Shown here in pieces: positions 32,047-42,100 of a stretch of 49,769 nucleotides of DNA. Under the pieces are notes generated by a model. The model was not told the DNA's origin and did no database searches. It saw nothing but the letters and a program-made list of their open reading frames with translations. Both the position numbers and the translations under genes were made by a program. Numbering within the stretch: position 1 is the stretch's first letter; each line of letters opens with the position of its first letter. Source of the DNA: Chara braunii (lineage: Eukaryota > Streptophyta > Charophyceae > Charales > Characeae); contig BFEA01000108.1 of NCBI GenBank assembly GCA_003427395.1, positions 427,046 through 476,814 of the forward strand, given 5' to 3'.

Positions 32047-32371
32047 AAGGAAAGCAAATCAAATGAACCGCAAAGCAGTCACAGCGACCACTCACAATGC
32101 AGAAGCACAGAGTCAATATAAGCCGTAGTCATTTCTCATCTTCCCCGAAAAAAATGAGCATGCTTAACACGTGGCTGTTCACAATGTCATCAATCTGCCC
32201 CGTGATGATTAAGGAGCGCACGACTCTTAGAAACTGCCGTAGTACGACCAGAACGATTGCTACGACGTAAACCGGTTACCGTAAATACCAGTCGCGTCGG
32301 CGTCCCTTAGGACGAGGAGGTAGCCTAGGTAGTGACACTGTCATCCTCAAAAAAAAAAAGGAAAAAAACTT

Positions 32372-32447
32372 TAAAAAGTGTGTTATTGTTGTGCAGGGGT
32401 TATGCTGATCTTCTCTGTATTGTTCCAATTTAACCACCCCTCAAGGT
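32372..32447 (-). ncRNA. U6 snRNA pseudogene, diverged
   Basis: The minus strand reads CCTTGAGGGG, AAATTGGAACAATACAGAGA, AGATCAGCAT, ACCCCTGCACAA, AACACAC, then a T run. It aligns with U6 from the 5' stem through the central domain. The ACAGAGA box is intact, but the AGC region and the GGATGACAC segment are altered and the 3' end is lost. Confidence 0.75.
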
Positions 32448-32453
32448 ATCAGT

Positions 32454-32737
32454 TGTCACAGCCCTCGTTTCTGATTATCACTTGCAGTGTAATCAGTTAG
32501 TGGATTCTGCAGACTGTTGAGGATTCAGCCTCCTGATGAGTCGGAGCGAAACAGTTTGTCACAGCCCTCGTTTCTTGTCCTCTTCTCCTTCTCTGCCTAC
32601 GGTTTACCGGGCAGCTCTGTTTGACGATATATATATCAGTTGCCGGGCACTCGTTGATGCTAACCACAGCCAGGATTAAGGTGGATTAGCACTTGCAGTG
32701 TAATCAGTTAGGGGATTCTGCAGGCTGTTGAGGGTTC
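32454..32737. repeat. Interleaved direct repeats
   Basis: TTGTCACAGCCCTCGTTTCT occurs at 32,454 and 32,555. CACTTGCAGTGTAATCAGTT followed by GGATTCTGCAG-CTGTTGAGG occurs at 32,479 and 32,689. Confidence 0.8.
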
Positions 32738-32739
32738 CT

Positions 32740-34421
32740 CATTTCATCTGGAACCAAAGGCCGGGAATCCCTCCACAAACAACCCAGATGTATACTGAGA
32801 GCATTACTCAGCTTCGCTTAGGGGGCTGACAGAAGCAGGAGCCTGAACACCTGCAAATGAAAACATCATTCTGAAGGTGCTGCTAGCTACTTCGAGTGAT
32901 ATCTAGGTAAATCTCATGTTTGCATCTGCATTTAAGAACTTCCACAGTTACCTATCAACAAGAAAGCCCTCTTTATGCTCCCTCACTCAGACTCTCCACA
33001 GGAAGGCAGACCAAACCATACTTGAACTAGCTAGCATATTGATAGGGGAGTACACGACGACAGGGAAACAGGAAGGAACAAAGAAGCTAATATCCGCATT
33101 GTCGGGGGCCTAATTCGGCCCTATTCCTATCCGCTGCCATGTAACCACCTTGAGGTGACCAGTTTCTGAACAGGAGAGATTGAAGACAGCATGTTGCCCC
33201 TAGCCCATGTCTGTCTAAACCACCGGATGCCCTGTAACGGGCTTGTACTGCAGGACTTCCAATCTGCTCTGATGGCTGTTCGAATCAAAAGTCTAATTTA
33301 AATTGAGCCGTCCGTTTGTGCACGAGCGAAATTTCTCCTTGGAACAGATGATTATTCCTTGCATTCCAGATAACCTCCATGAGCACTCCTCTGCAGACCA
33401 AGGCCACATAGCCCCAGCCAGTCGACAGGGCTTGCTGGGAGTTCTGAAGCCCATGGATGATCCAAGCGTCAGTCCACGAGAACTCCCCGTTGGAAAGCTT
33501 CAGCCAGTGTGACCTCCACTAAGACCAAATTTGGTCAGACGAGGGGCAAGACAGCCATAGATCGCCAGTTCCGCTTGCAGCGTAAGCATGTTTCTTATAC
33601 ATCCATTTTCCTTGGCTTTAACCAAGAGGCTGAGGATGAGCGAGAGAGAGAGAGTGTAGCCACGTAAGGCTGGTTAGTTTCTGTGAAGGGATTTTCTTCA
33701 GAATAGCCCAGAATTTGAACAGGTCCATGTGGCCATTGCTGCTCAGCGCTGTCGTGCCTAACCTTTCGGTGGCAACTAGGATAGCTTGTTGTTTAGGTAC
33801 TTTCCACTGCAGTCGAGCTATGCCAGTTTTGGCTCTGTAGTCCACCCTGAGAGTAACAGGGTTGGATCCGAAGGACCCGGAGCTCCCTATCCACCCATAT
33901 AGCAAGACTGGCTAAATCCAGTGATCTTCCCTTTCCACCCATATAGCAGGGGCTCAAGGAGAAGGTGGGACACTACATAGTTCAAAAGGAGGGAAGCCTT
34001 ACGCTGTCCCGTTGGGTTTTGCCATACTTTGACTTTGTCCAAGTCCCATGTTGAAGCCGGGGACTGTCTTCTCTTCCAGCTTGACTAGCTCTTTGCGGTC
34101 TTTGAGTCTTTTTCTGAGACCCCAAACTTGTACTTTCTTTGATCAAGATCTGGCTCCAGGACTTGCCACACATGGTGGCAATATGTCAGGTGGAGAGCTC
34201 AACCAAGTACCACCCGCATTCTCATTGTCCAGTAAATGGGAATGCCGGATTTAACCTTTGAATAATTCTCGGAAACATCACGCAGGCACAGGAGCTTCCT
34301 TTATTGCTATCCAGTCCGCAGAGACTGGGTCCCATATGTCCTTCAACTGAACAGTCCCCACCCATGAACGGCCAACGTGCCTACACAACCGTCTGCCAAC
34401 AAGGTGGTGCCATCTAGCGGC
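32740..34421. other. Intergenic, no gene recognised
   Basis: Ordinary-looking DNA with short frames (for example 32,916-33,113 and 33,303-33,512) that carry no motif I recognise. TAAACCACCGG at 33,218 may be a lone MITE end. Confidence 0.4.
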
Positions 34422-34545
34422 TTAAACCACCAGAACCTACCGTGTTTTTAGGCAATAATGCGGTGGATGAATCGGCCTACCACAAGCGTGTGTATTCATT
34501 TGCATCAAAGGGGGGCTAAGAACCACGTAGGTACTGGTGGTTTAA
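34422..34545. mobile_element. MITE, family 2, copy 3
   Basis: Left TTAAACCACCAGAACCTAC and right GTAGGTACTGGTGGTTTAA form a 19-bp TIR with one mismatch. 124 bp, bounded by TTAA on both sides. Confidence 0.8.
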
Positions 34546-35357
34546 TATATGGATAATTTTTTTTATTTTTTTTTTTTCCAAATAAAATCTAATGAAGAAC
34601 CTCAGTTACCTCACCCTTCGTGGTTGGCTGGGGTAAGTATTCTGGTTTCAGCCTATTCCAGGCTTACAGAATGTTTCTCCACAGCTTAGAATTCGGCCTG
34701 CGATGGGTAAAAAAGACGGGATTAGCATACAGAGCCAGACAGAGGTGGGGGGTGAGAGAGACCACTCCCGGGCTAATAAGGTGTACTGAGCAAGGAGAAG
34801 CCGCAGCTTATTTCTAGCCCCGAACAAGGCCACAATTATCCAATTCGTGAGTGGTGTGGCAAGGTCCAATGACGGAAATTGTTGGGAGTACCTCCGCTGT
34901 GTCCTCAAGGTTTTCATTACGATGACGGGTTGTTGTCCGTTTCCCAATGCACAAAAACGAGCACGGAAGGCCGTGTGAAAAGCGCGCTAGCGTTGAAATG
35001 GCGACAGTGGCGGTGGCGGCGCCCGGTCGTCTGTGGCGGCTGAGTAGAGCGGAGCATCTGAGCATGTCGACATTGATCCTCCCACAATGCGCCTACCCCG
35101 CCAGGCACCACAGCTGTGTGAGAGCCATGGCGGACAGTGTCTTGGTGTAGCCTAGCCCTTGAGTGGGATAGGGAGTGCCTTTGCGCTCTTACACCAGGGC
35201 ATCCTGGCAGCCCTGTACGGGACCTTCATACCATACCAAAACCCTCATACCTGATGAGATCCCAACTCCAGAGGAGCCGTCCTCCCCTCGATCCTCAAGC
35301 TCGAAAGGGGCGGCTCCTTAAGGAGGGTGGTTCACCTCCACGCACCTCTTCACGCCA

Positions 35358-35581
35358 GGTTGGCAGCAGCATCAGCAGAAGCAGTGGGAGGGCTTGCGAT
35401 GGTGGTGGGAGTGCTGCCGACACTGCCAAGGATACAACCTGATAGACTTTGCACTTGGCTGTACTGATGGTTCCATCCTTCATCTCTGCTCAGACGACTC
35501 TCCAAGGTGGATACATCAACTTTTGAGATCAACTATATGAAGGTTGGCAGCAGCATCGGCGGAAGCAGTGGGAGAGCTTGC
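35358..35581. repeat. 40-bp direct repeat encoding Ser/Gly in one frame
   Basis: GGTTGGCAGCAGCATC, GAAGCAGTGGGAG and GCTTGC occur at 35,358-35,397 and 35,542-35,581 with few changes. In the open frames both read as VGSSI, SSGRAC. Confidence 0.7.
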
Positions 35582-36515
35582 TCTGTGCTGCTGTCTTTCA
35601 GTCGTATTTTAGGGCACCACCATTCCTTGGTATGTTGTTGTTTCCTGAATTCCATGAGAAATGAAACTCGTATTGTTCCTTTTGGTTCTGTTACATGCAT
35701 CGCCTTTACTGTTTCGTATTTAGAAACATGTAAGGTAAACAGTTCGGACATAGTAATGGGTTGTAGTATTGTGGGTGTGTAGGAAATTGGTTTATATTGG
35801 TTTTGAGGTTGAAATGTTTGCAGTGGTTTAGGGTGAAACTCGTGGGACTACCAGTAGCAGTGCCTCAAGGAGCAGTGAGAGTGCGACAAGAGGCAGTGGG
35901 AACTCTACTGGCTTGGTGGTAAGAGAGACCCGGTAAAGAGAAAACTTGAGTTGTATCCATTGGATGCGTGGTGGGAAACCTGTCTAGGCGACTCAGGCTC
36001 ACAGTGTTTTGGACAGTGATGATGAGAGGGCAGCCTTGACACTGATGAGGGACTTGTTGTTATCTGTTTGGAGTTTGAGAAGGGTTGGGTTATCTATATT
36101 CGTGGCTATATTCACTATGGATTTCTGTAGAAAACATTGACCTCGTCTTCTAGGCTAGTATAATTTCTGTGCTGCTGTCTTTCAGTCGTATTTCAGGGCA
36201 CCGCTATCCCTCGGTATGTTGTTGTTTTCTGAATTCCATGGGAAGTGAAATTTGTATTGTTCCTTTCGGTTCAGTTACATGTGTTGCCTTTAGTATTTCG
36301 TATTCAGAAACACGTAATGAAAACAGTTCGGACATAGTAATGGGCTATAGTATTGTGGGTGTGTCGGAATTTGGTTTATATTGGTTTTGATGTTGGAATG
36401 TTTGAAGTGGTTTGGGGTGAAACTCACGGGATTTGGACGATATGGGAGACCCGGTGAAGAGCAAACTAGAGTTGTATCCATTGGGTGCGTGGTGGGAAAT
36501 CCGTCCAGGCAGCAA
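35582..36515. repeat. Large direct duplication, two units
   Basis: Unit 1 (35,582-35,998) and unit 2 (36,168-36,515) run in parallel from CTGTGCTGCTGTCTTTCAGT through GTTCGGACATAGTAATGGG to GAGTTGTATCCATTGG-TGCG. Unit 1 has an extra ~70 bp (35,851-35,922) of AGCAGTG-rich sequence. No domain is recognised in the frames. Confidence 0.85.
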
Positions 36516-37000
36516 AGGCTTCCTTCCCAACTCCTAGTCATTGAGCCTATAGGCTAGTTTTTGTTTGTAAGGTTTAGCCGTTTGTTTGGATCCTGGCGGG
36601 ACGTAACACTGCTGAATTAGGCAACTGAGCATGGTTCGATAGTAGTTTAGCATCGATGTGCGGCACTGCAATGATCTGCTAGGTGGCACAGACTGAACTT
36701 TAGCACCAACTGGGACGGTGCCTTGTTTCTCACGGGAATTACTTTGAGCGCTTCAAGGGATTTTGGAAGATGAGGGTAGACCGGTGAAAGGAAGGGACGC
36801 TGGACCCTTTTTCCAGCAACAGCCCAATAAGGGCTATTGGTTTCATATCTTCCGGGTTGTTTGTGAGGAATTCCCGGACTCCTTTCATTTGTAATAAAAG
36901 CTAATGATTCTTCCAAAAAAAAACAAACAAACAAAAAAAAAAAAAAAAACAGCACAGAGGAATCAATGATAGTTTGGTGCTTCAAAACATTCAAGATTAT

Positions 37001-37145
37001 GGGCCTCAGCTCCACTACGCACCACTCTACATGCATTTGGACGCTTTAAGGACCAGCTACACCAGGATGAGTCCAACATTCTGAATGTACGGGATCCGGA
37101 GAGCATCCAAATGCATGTAGAGTGTTGTGTAGTGTAGAGAGGCCC
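37001..37145. mobile_element. MITE, family 3, copy 2
   Basis: About 42-bp inverted arms begin GGGCCTCAGCTCCACTAC at the left, with the complement GTAGTGTAGAGAGGCCC at the right. Both include CTCTACATGCATTTGGA. Flanked by TAT on both sides, a possible 3-bp target duplication. Confidence 0.8.
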
Positions 37146-37497
37146 TATCTGTCATATTCTAATCGTCAGCAAAAGATTGTTGTGATTGGGTCCTTCCTGC
37201 ATCATCTGAGAACATGCACTTCTTCTGTACCCAGCTCTGAACTTCCTTTTCTTTTTTCTTTTTTTTCTTTTCTTTTTGAAACAGTTCTTTTTTTTCTTTT
37301 TAAAAGTAAGCCATGTTTTCTCTCATCTATCTCATCTTCTTGCCAGTACTCATCTATCTCATCCTCTCGCCAGTCTATGTAGTACAGTATGGGGGAACAC
37401 CAACCAACCTGGATCTCTCCCTAGCCCACGGGGAGGTGCAGTGACTGGCCATTGCTCGGCGTTAGCACCGCCGAATTTCCCCATCGGCAATGCCTGC

Positions 37498-37502
37498 CCA
37501 CC
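37498..37502. other. Element D left target-site duplication
   Basis: CCACC, identical to 46,018-46,022. Five bases is the standard duplication for Ty3/gypsy integration. Confidence 0.85.
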
Positions 37503-38031
37503 TGTGGCATACTGCGTAGCCACACGGGCCCTGCAGGGCCCGTCCCGCACTTTGAGCCTAAAAGCCTAGAAAATAGGGCTTACAGGCCCCGGTCGTTTCA
37601 GCCTGAAACTGAAAAATGAGGGCCTGCAGGCCCTATTCCGTTTTCAGCCTATTTCTGGGCCTTTCAGGCCCAGAGGCTTTTCAGCCTGAAACGGAGGGCC
37701 ATTTTCAGGCCCTCATTGTGTTCGACCTACCCTAAGACTCAGGCACAAAAACAGGGTTTCGGGAACAGGCTATTTCTGGCCTGTTCCCCACGACAGCTCA
37801 AGCAGGAGCTGCAGCGCCAGCCCCTGCCTCCCTTCGGCATTGGCAAGAGCAGCCTCCTGGACTGCCTCACCTGCAGTCAGGAGGCACCCGAGTACATCGG
37901 AAGTTCCCATGCACTTCACGGGTAGGTAGTTGGACAGGTAGTTGGACAGTAGGCACGAGTAGTCTTCAGGATTCAGCCGCAGCACTCAGGAGGAGCGCTG
38001 GCAGTAGTAGTTAGCGCTAGCAGTAGTCTTC
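37503..38031 (+). repeat. Element D 5' LTR, visible part
   Basis: 529 bp matching the first 515 bp of the 3' LTR, cut by the assembly gap. It has about 20 bp (GCGCCAGCCCCTGCC region) absent from the 3' LTR. Confidence 0.92.
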
Positions 38032-38658
38032 NNNNNNNNNNNNNNNNNNNNNNNNNNNNNNNNNNNNNNNNNNNNNNNNNNNNNNNNNNNNNNNNNNNNN
38101 NNNNNNNNNNNNNNNNNNNNNNNNNNNNNNNNNNNNNNNNNNNNNNNNNNNNNNNNNNNNNNNNNNNNNNNNNNNNNNNNNNNNNNNNNNNNNNNNNNNN
38201 NNNNNNNNNNNNNNNNNNNNNNNNNNNNNNNNNNNNNNNNNNNNNNNNNNNNNNNNNNNNNNNNNNNNNNNNNNNNNNNNNNNNNNNNNNNNNNNNNNNN
38301 NNNNNNNNNNNNNNNNNNNNNNNNNNNNNNNNNNNNNNNNNNNNNNNNNNNNNNNNNNNNNNNNNNNNNNNNNNNNNNNNNNNNNNNNNNNNNNNNNNNN
38401 NNNNNNNNNNNNNNNNNNNNNNNNNNNNNNNNNNNNNNNNNNNNNNNNNNNNNNNNNNNNNNNNNNNNNNNNNNNNNNNNNNNNNNNNNNNNNNNNNNNN
38501 NNNNNNNNNNNNNNNNNNNNNNNNNNNNNNNNNNNNNNNNNNNNNNNNNNNNNNNNNNNNNNNNNNNNNNNNNNNNNNNNNNNNNNNNNNNNNNNNNNNN
38601 NNNNNNNNNNNNNNNNNNNNNNNNNNNNNNNNNNNNNNNNNNNNNNNNNNNNNNNNNN
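38032..38658. other. Assembly gap (N run)
   Basis: 627 undetermined bases covering the rest of the 5' LTR and presumably the primer binding site. The 3' LTR has 654 bp beyond the equivalent point, so the gap is probably somewhat under-sized. Confidence 0.99.
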
Positions 38659-38720
38659 TCGTTAGTAAATCAAGTAGGACTTCGTCAAATCTCTGAAAAA
38701 AAAATTCTCGCAACAACTAT

Positions 38721-38915
38721 CTGAAAATTTCTGATATTCGCATTTCGTTTTACCTGAAAATTTCTGATATTGGTATTTCGTTTTCACGTAACAAATATCT
38801 GAAAATTTCTGATAAATCGCATTTCGTTTTGTCTGAAAATTCCTGATAGTAGCATTTCGTTTCTCTGATATTTCGCATGCACAGCTGAAAATTCCTGATA
38901 GTAGCATTTCGTTTT
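38721..38915 (+). repeat. Leader repeats CTGAAAATTYCTGATA
   Basis: Five units starting at 38,721, 38,754, 38,799, 38,833 and 38,885, each CTGAAAATT(T/C)CTGATA followed by a few bases and (G/T)(C/G)(G/A)TATTTCG- or GCATTTCG-type sequence. Spacing is 33-52 bp. Confidence 0.8.
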
Positions 38916-39380
38916 TCTAGGCATATTGGGATAACGATAGAAGTGGTCATATTCTCGGAAACTGGAATTATTCTTTTCTGAAAATCGAATATCCATTCTA
39001 TCTCGCAATTTTTTTTTGAAAAACGAAATCTTGCGAAGCCTACCAACATTTCGATAGGCATATTCGGAGGTTGCCATATTCTCAGAAACGGGATTTAGTT
39101 CTTTTCTGAAAATCGCATCTCTATTTTTTTTTCAAGATCGCATTTTGTGAAAGCCGAAACTTTGCGGAACCTAGCCTAGAGCTCGTTCATAGTACTCTTC
39201 TGACATGTCTCACTCATAACAGATCGACAGATATACAAAAAAGAAAAAAGAAAACCTCTTTTTTTTTTATATATATTTTTTATTCTGTTGATTAGGGCCG
39301 GGAGGAAAGTATTGTTGGGTTGGTTCCCTACCTGCGTTTTCCCTCCCCACCCACCCTTTGCATGCATTTCCGAGTTGGTA

Positions 39381-39655
39381 CAGTGCCACGTCAGCAGTGC
39401 CACGTCAGCAGTGCCATGTCAGCAGTGCCACGTCAGCAGTGCCACGTCAGCAGTGCCATGTCAGCAGTGCCACGTCAGCAGTGCCACGTCAGCAGTGCCA
39501 CGTAAGCAACAGTGCCACATCAGCAGTGCCACATCAGCAGTGCCACATCAGCAGTGCCACATCAGCAGTGCCACATCAGCAGTGCCACGTAAGCAACAGT
39601 GCCACGTCACAGTGCCACGTAGGCAACAGTGCCACGTGAGCAGTGCCCCGCCACC
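39381..39655 (+). repeat. 14-bp tandem array of ACGT-core motifs
   Basis: Eighteen complete units of CAGTGCCACGTCAG (three of them lengthened to CAGTGCCACGTAAGCAA or similar) plus a partial one that runs into the gag start codon. Eleven units keep the ACGT core; five have ACAT (units 10-14) and two ATGT (units 3 and 6). CCACGTCA is a typical plant bZIP (G/C-box) target, so a cluster of binding sites is plausible. Single motifs sit at the same place in elements B and C. Confidence 0.9.
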
Positions 39656-41314
39656 ATGACGGGCACAGATCTGGGCATGCCAGGCCAACTGGCCAACGAG
39701 TCTATTGCCGACTACAAACAGAGGTTCCAGACTCAGCTCGCACTGTTCGAGGCTGAGGAACAGCGCCAGCTGGCAGCCGAGGCTGCCCGCCTACAGGCTG
39801 AAGCAGCGGCAACAGCTAAGAAGCAGCGGCTCCAAGCTGAAGCTGAAGCAGATACCCAGGCACGCCGCAAGGAAGCCCAGTATCTGCTGCAGCGGCACGA
39901 AGCCGGCAACATCGAAAGACTCTAGTACTGGCACTTTCAACCGTCCAACGGCGACGACGCGACACCGGAGGAGCAGCACAAGGAGTTTACGGCCAAGCTC
40001 ATGACCAATATGGTTTACTCTATTAACCATCTGCAGTCTGAGCTGGCAAATCTCCAGCGGGCCATGAGGACCTACAAGGTCCAGCACGAGGATGCGACTC
40101 GGGCACTTGATTCCCGTATGCATGACCTGGAGCAAGCTGCACCAGGACCGCAGGTTGGCGAATCCACCAGCGCACCCTCGAACCGCCAACTGGAGGAACG
40201 AGTTGACCACGTAGTGGCAATGCTTGGTGACATCAGTACCTTCACAGCGGCAGCCACCATCAGCCAGCAGCTCGACGATCTGGATGCCAAGTTCGGGCAG
40301 CAACCGCAGCCATCTCAGCACAGCACCAACAACAGCTCGGCGAAGCCGTACAAGATGCCGACGTTCCGGATCGAGAAGTTTGACGACTACACTCATCAGG
40401 ACCCGGTCGTCTGGTGGCAAGGATTTACGACGGAGTTGGGGATTCACGAGGTCCCCAACCATCTGTTCATCAGTGCGTTGTTCCTCAACACCAAGGGAGG
40501 ATGCCAAATCTGGCTCAGCCACATGGCAAACATCCACGGCGTCCAGGTTTCGGACCTGTACAAGACGGTCTCTTGGGAGGTCATGACGAAGGAGTGGAAG
40601 AAGCGGTTCATAGTGGACGACGCACCTGCGCTCGCCATCAACCGCATCTTCGCGATGGCTCAAGGGAGCACACCGACACGTGACTGGCTCACGGATTGGC
40701 AGAAGATCGTGGCCACGCCCGATCTGGACTTACCGTTCATACATCTGCGCCGTGAGTTCTACAACAGGTCATGCACCGCTCTCAGCCTCGCACTTGGTGA
40801 TCGCGAGCAGTACAACACTTTCGCAGAGATCATCAACAAGGCGAGAGAGATCATCAAGACCAACAGGCCGGCTGCACACGAGAAGTCAACATGGCAGCCG
40901 GCCTATGTGGACAAGGTAAAGACTGGTCCGCGGTCGCAGCATGTCGTTGCAGTCCTATCGGACAGTGGAGAAGATCCGGTAGCCGCCCAAGCATCACGTG
41001 AGGGAGATCAGGTGGCTGCTGTCCAGCCGCGAAGCAACAACAAGTCCCGAGGAAATGGGAAGGCGAAATCAGCATCGCAGGCTGGAAACGGACAGCCAGC
41101 ACCATGGGTCAAGTTCAACTTGACCGAGGCCGAGTACAAGTACCGCGGCCNTTACGGCTGNTGTTACTGGTGCAACAGCACCANGCACAAGACCTCCCTT
41201 TGCCAGGATCAGGCCAAGGAGGATGTGCGGCCTCGTCTTAACTCGGGAAACNGAGTTCCGCGGGAGGTGAGGCGACTCCACCTCCCACTCCGCCAGATTC
41301 GGNNGCCTTGCTAG
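39656..41314 (+). pseudogene. Element D gag
   Basis: Start chosen at the ATG at 39,656 because of its strong context GCCACCATGA and alignment with B and C. Residues 20-85 are a Gln/Ala/Glu/Arg coiled coil (EEQRQLAAEAARLQAEA). A TAG at 39,923-39,925 interrupts the frame, which otherwise continues unbroken. The core has FRIEKFDDYTHQDPVVWWQG and SWEVMTKEWKKRF. A basic linker is followed by the knuckle CYWCNSTxHKTSLC with all four ligands. Codon 41,252-41,254 is NGA directly after GGGAAAC. If N is T, gag ends there, as in element C; as written the frame runs to a TAG at 41,314. Confidence 0.9.
41245..41294 (+). promoter_or_regulatory. Candidate -1 ribosomal frameshift signal (gag-pol)
   Basis: In the gag frame the codons are TCG GGA AAC NGA, giving the heptamer G GGA AAC (41,245-41,251), a classical X XXY YYZ slip site. 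Ten nucleotides on, GGGAGGTG (41,262-41,269) pairs perfectly with CACCTCCC (41,279-41,286). The loop GGCG can pair with CGCC at 41,291-41,294, allowing an H-type pseudoknot. Pol (GGEATPPPTPPD, YTYEDYAVHLVP) is open in exactly the -1 frame from here. Confidence 0.65.
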
Positions 41315-42100
41315 CGGCCTCCTACACATCTGGGGAGGATGCGAATGTCGTAAGTTCTCGGTACACTTACGAGGACTATGCTGTCCACTTGGTCCCACCG
41401 TTGGACCAACCGATCCACGTCCAACAATCCATCGCATGAACGGTTTCACCACCATTGGCAACCGATTCGGCAGCTTCGCCGCTATCTATCGCCGGGGATT
41501 CATCGTCATGGTCAAGACTTGAGGTGCTCGACCCACTGACATTCACGAACTTCCAGTGGATGCCCGTTCCCCCGACCGGTCGATTGCCGAAATCGCATTG
41601 CAATGTGCTGATGGCACAAGTGCGGGATTACTTGCACACTACAGTACCAGCTCCGTTGATGGACGCCGGAGTAGAGGTTGTCGACCTTTACGCTTACATT
41701 GCGAAGATCGACCGCGAGTTCAAGACGACATCGACGCACCATTGTTGTATGTACGCATTCAGATCGGACAGGCGACCTGCAACGCTGTGATCGATTGCGG
41801 AGCGACTTGCAACTACATGAGTCAGGACTTCATGGTACGCGCCGGCCTTGGCCCATGAGTCCGAAGGAAGTCCCAGCCCACGCAAGTCACGTTGGCGGAC
41901 GGTCACACGCACAAGTCAATCGACCGGTGCATTGATGACGTCCACTTTGCCCCTCACGCAAGTGAGGCCGTGTCCTTTGACATTTTGGACACCAAATTCG
42001 ACATGATCTTGGGCATGTCATGGCTGCAAAGCGAGGACCACCCGGTGAACTTCTACCGCCGCACCGTTCACGTCCGTGATCGGAACGGAGTACTAGCCCC
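41255..42100 (+). pseudogene. Element D pol: protease part
   Basis: The -1 frame opens with a Pro-rich linker and YTYEDYAVHLVP, then LEVLDPLTFTNFQWMPVPP and VVDLYAYIAKIDREFKTT. A frame change near 41,725 leads to APLLYVRIQIGQATCNAVI and DCGATCNYMS, so the catalytic triplet is D-C-G (41,793-41,801) rather than D-S/T-G. A TGA at 41,856-41,858 interrupts, and the frame resumes with [14 protein letters not shown] and DMILGMSWL. The second hydrophobic-glycine motif is intact. Confidence 0.85.

Noticed and set aside
32916-33113. 65-residue frame as a small host gene
   Set aside because: No recognised motif, no conserved context, and length expected by chance.
34947-35150. Frame resembling a transit peptide (MATVAVAAPGRLWRLS)
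   Set aside because: Ala/Arg/Ser-rich start without a following domain; GC-rich composition alone could give this.
37973-38716. 247-residue open frame on the minus strand
   Set aside because: It runs through the N gap; only a few real codons exist at each end.
39381-39655. CRISPR-like array
   Set aside because: Units are contiguous 14-mers without spacers, in a retrotransposon leader of a eukaryote.
39791-40663. 290-residue frame antisense to element D gag
   Set aside because: Shadow of the gag coding strand; no family motifs and no independent support.
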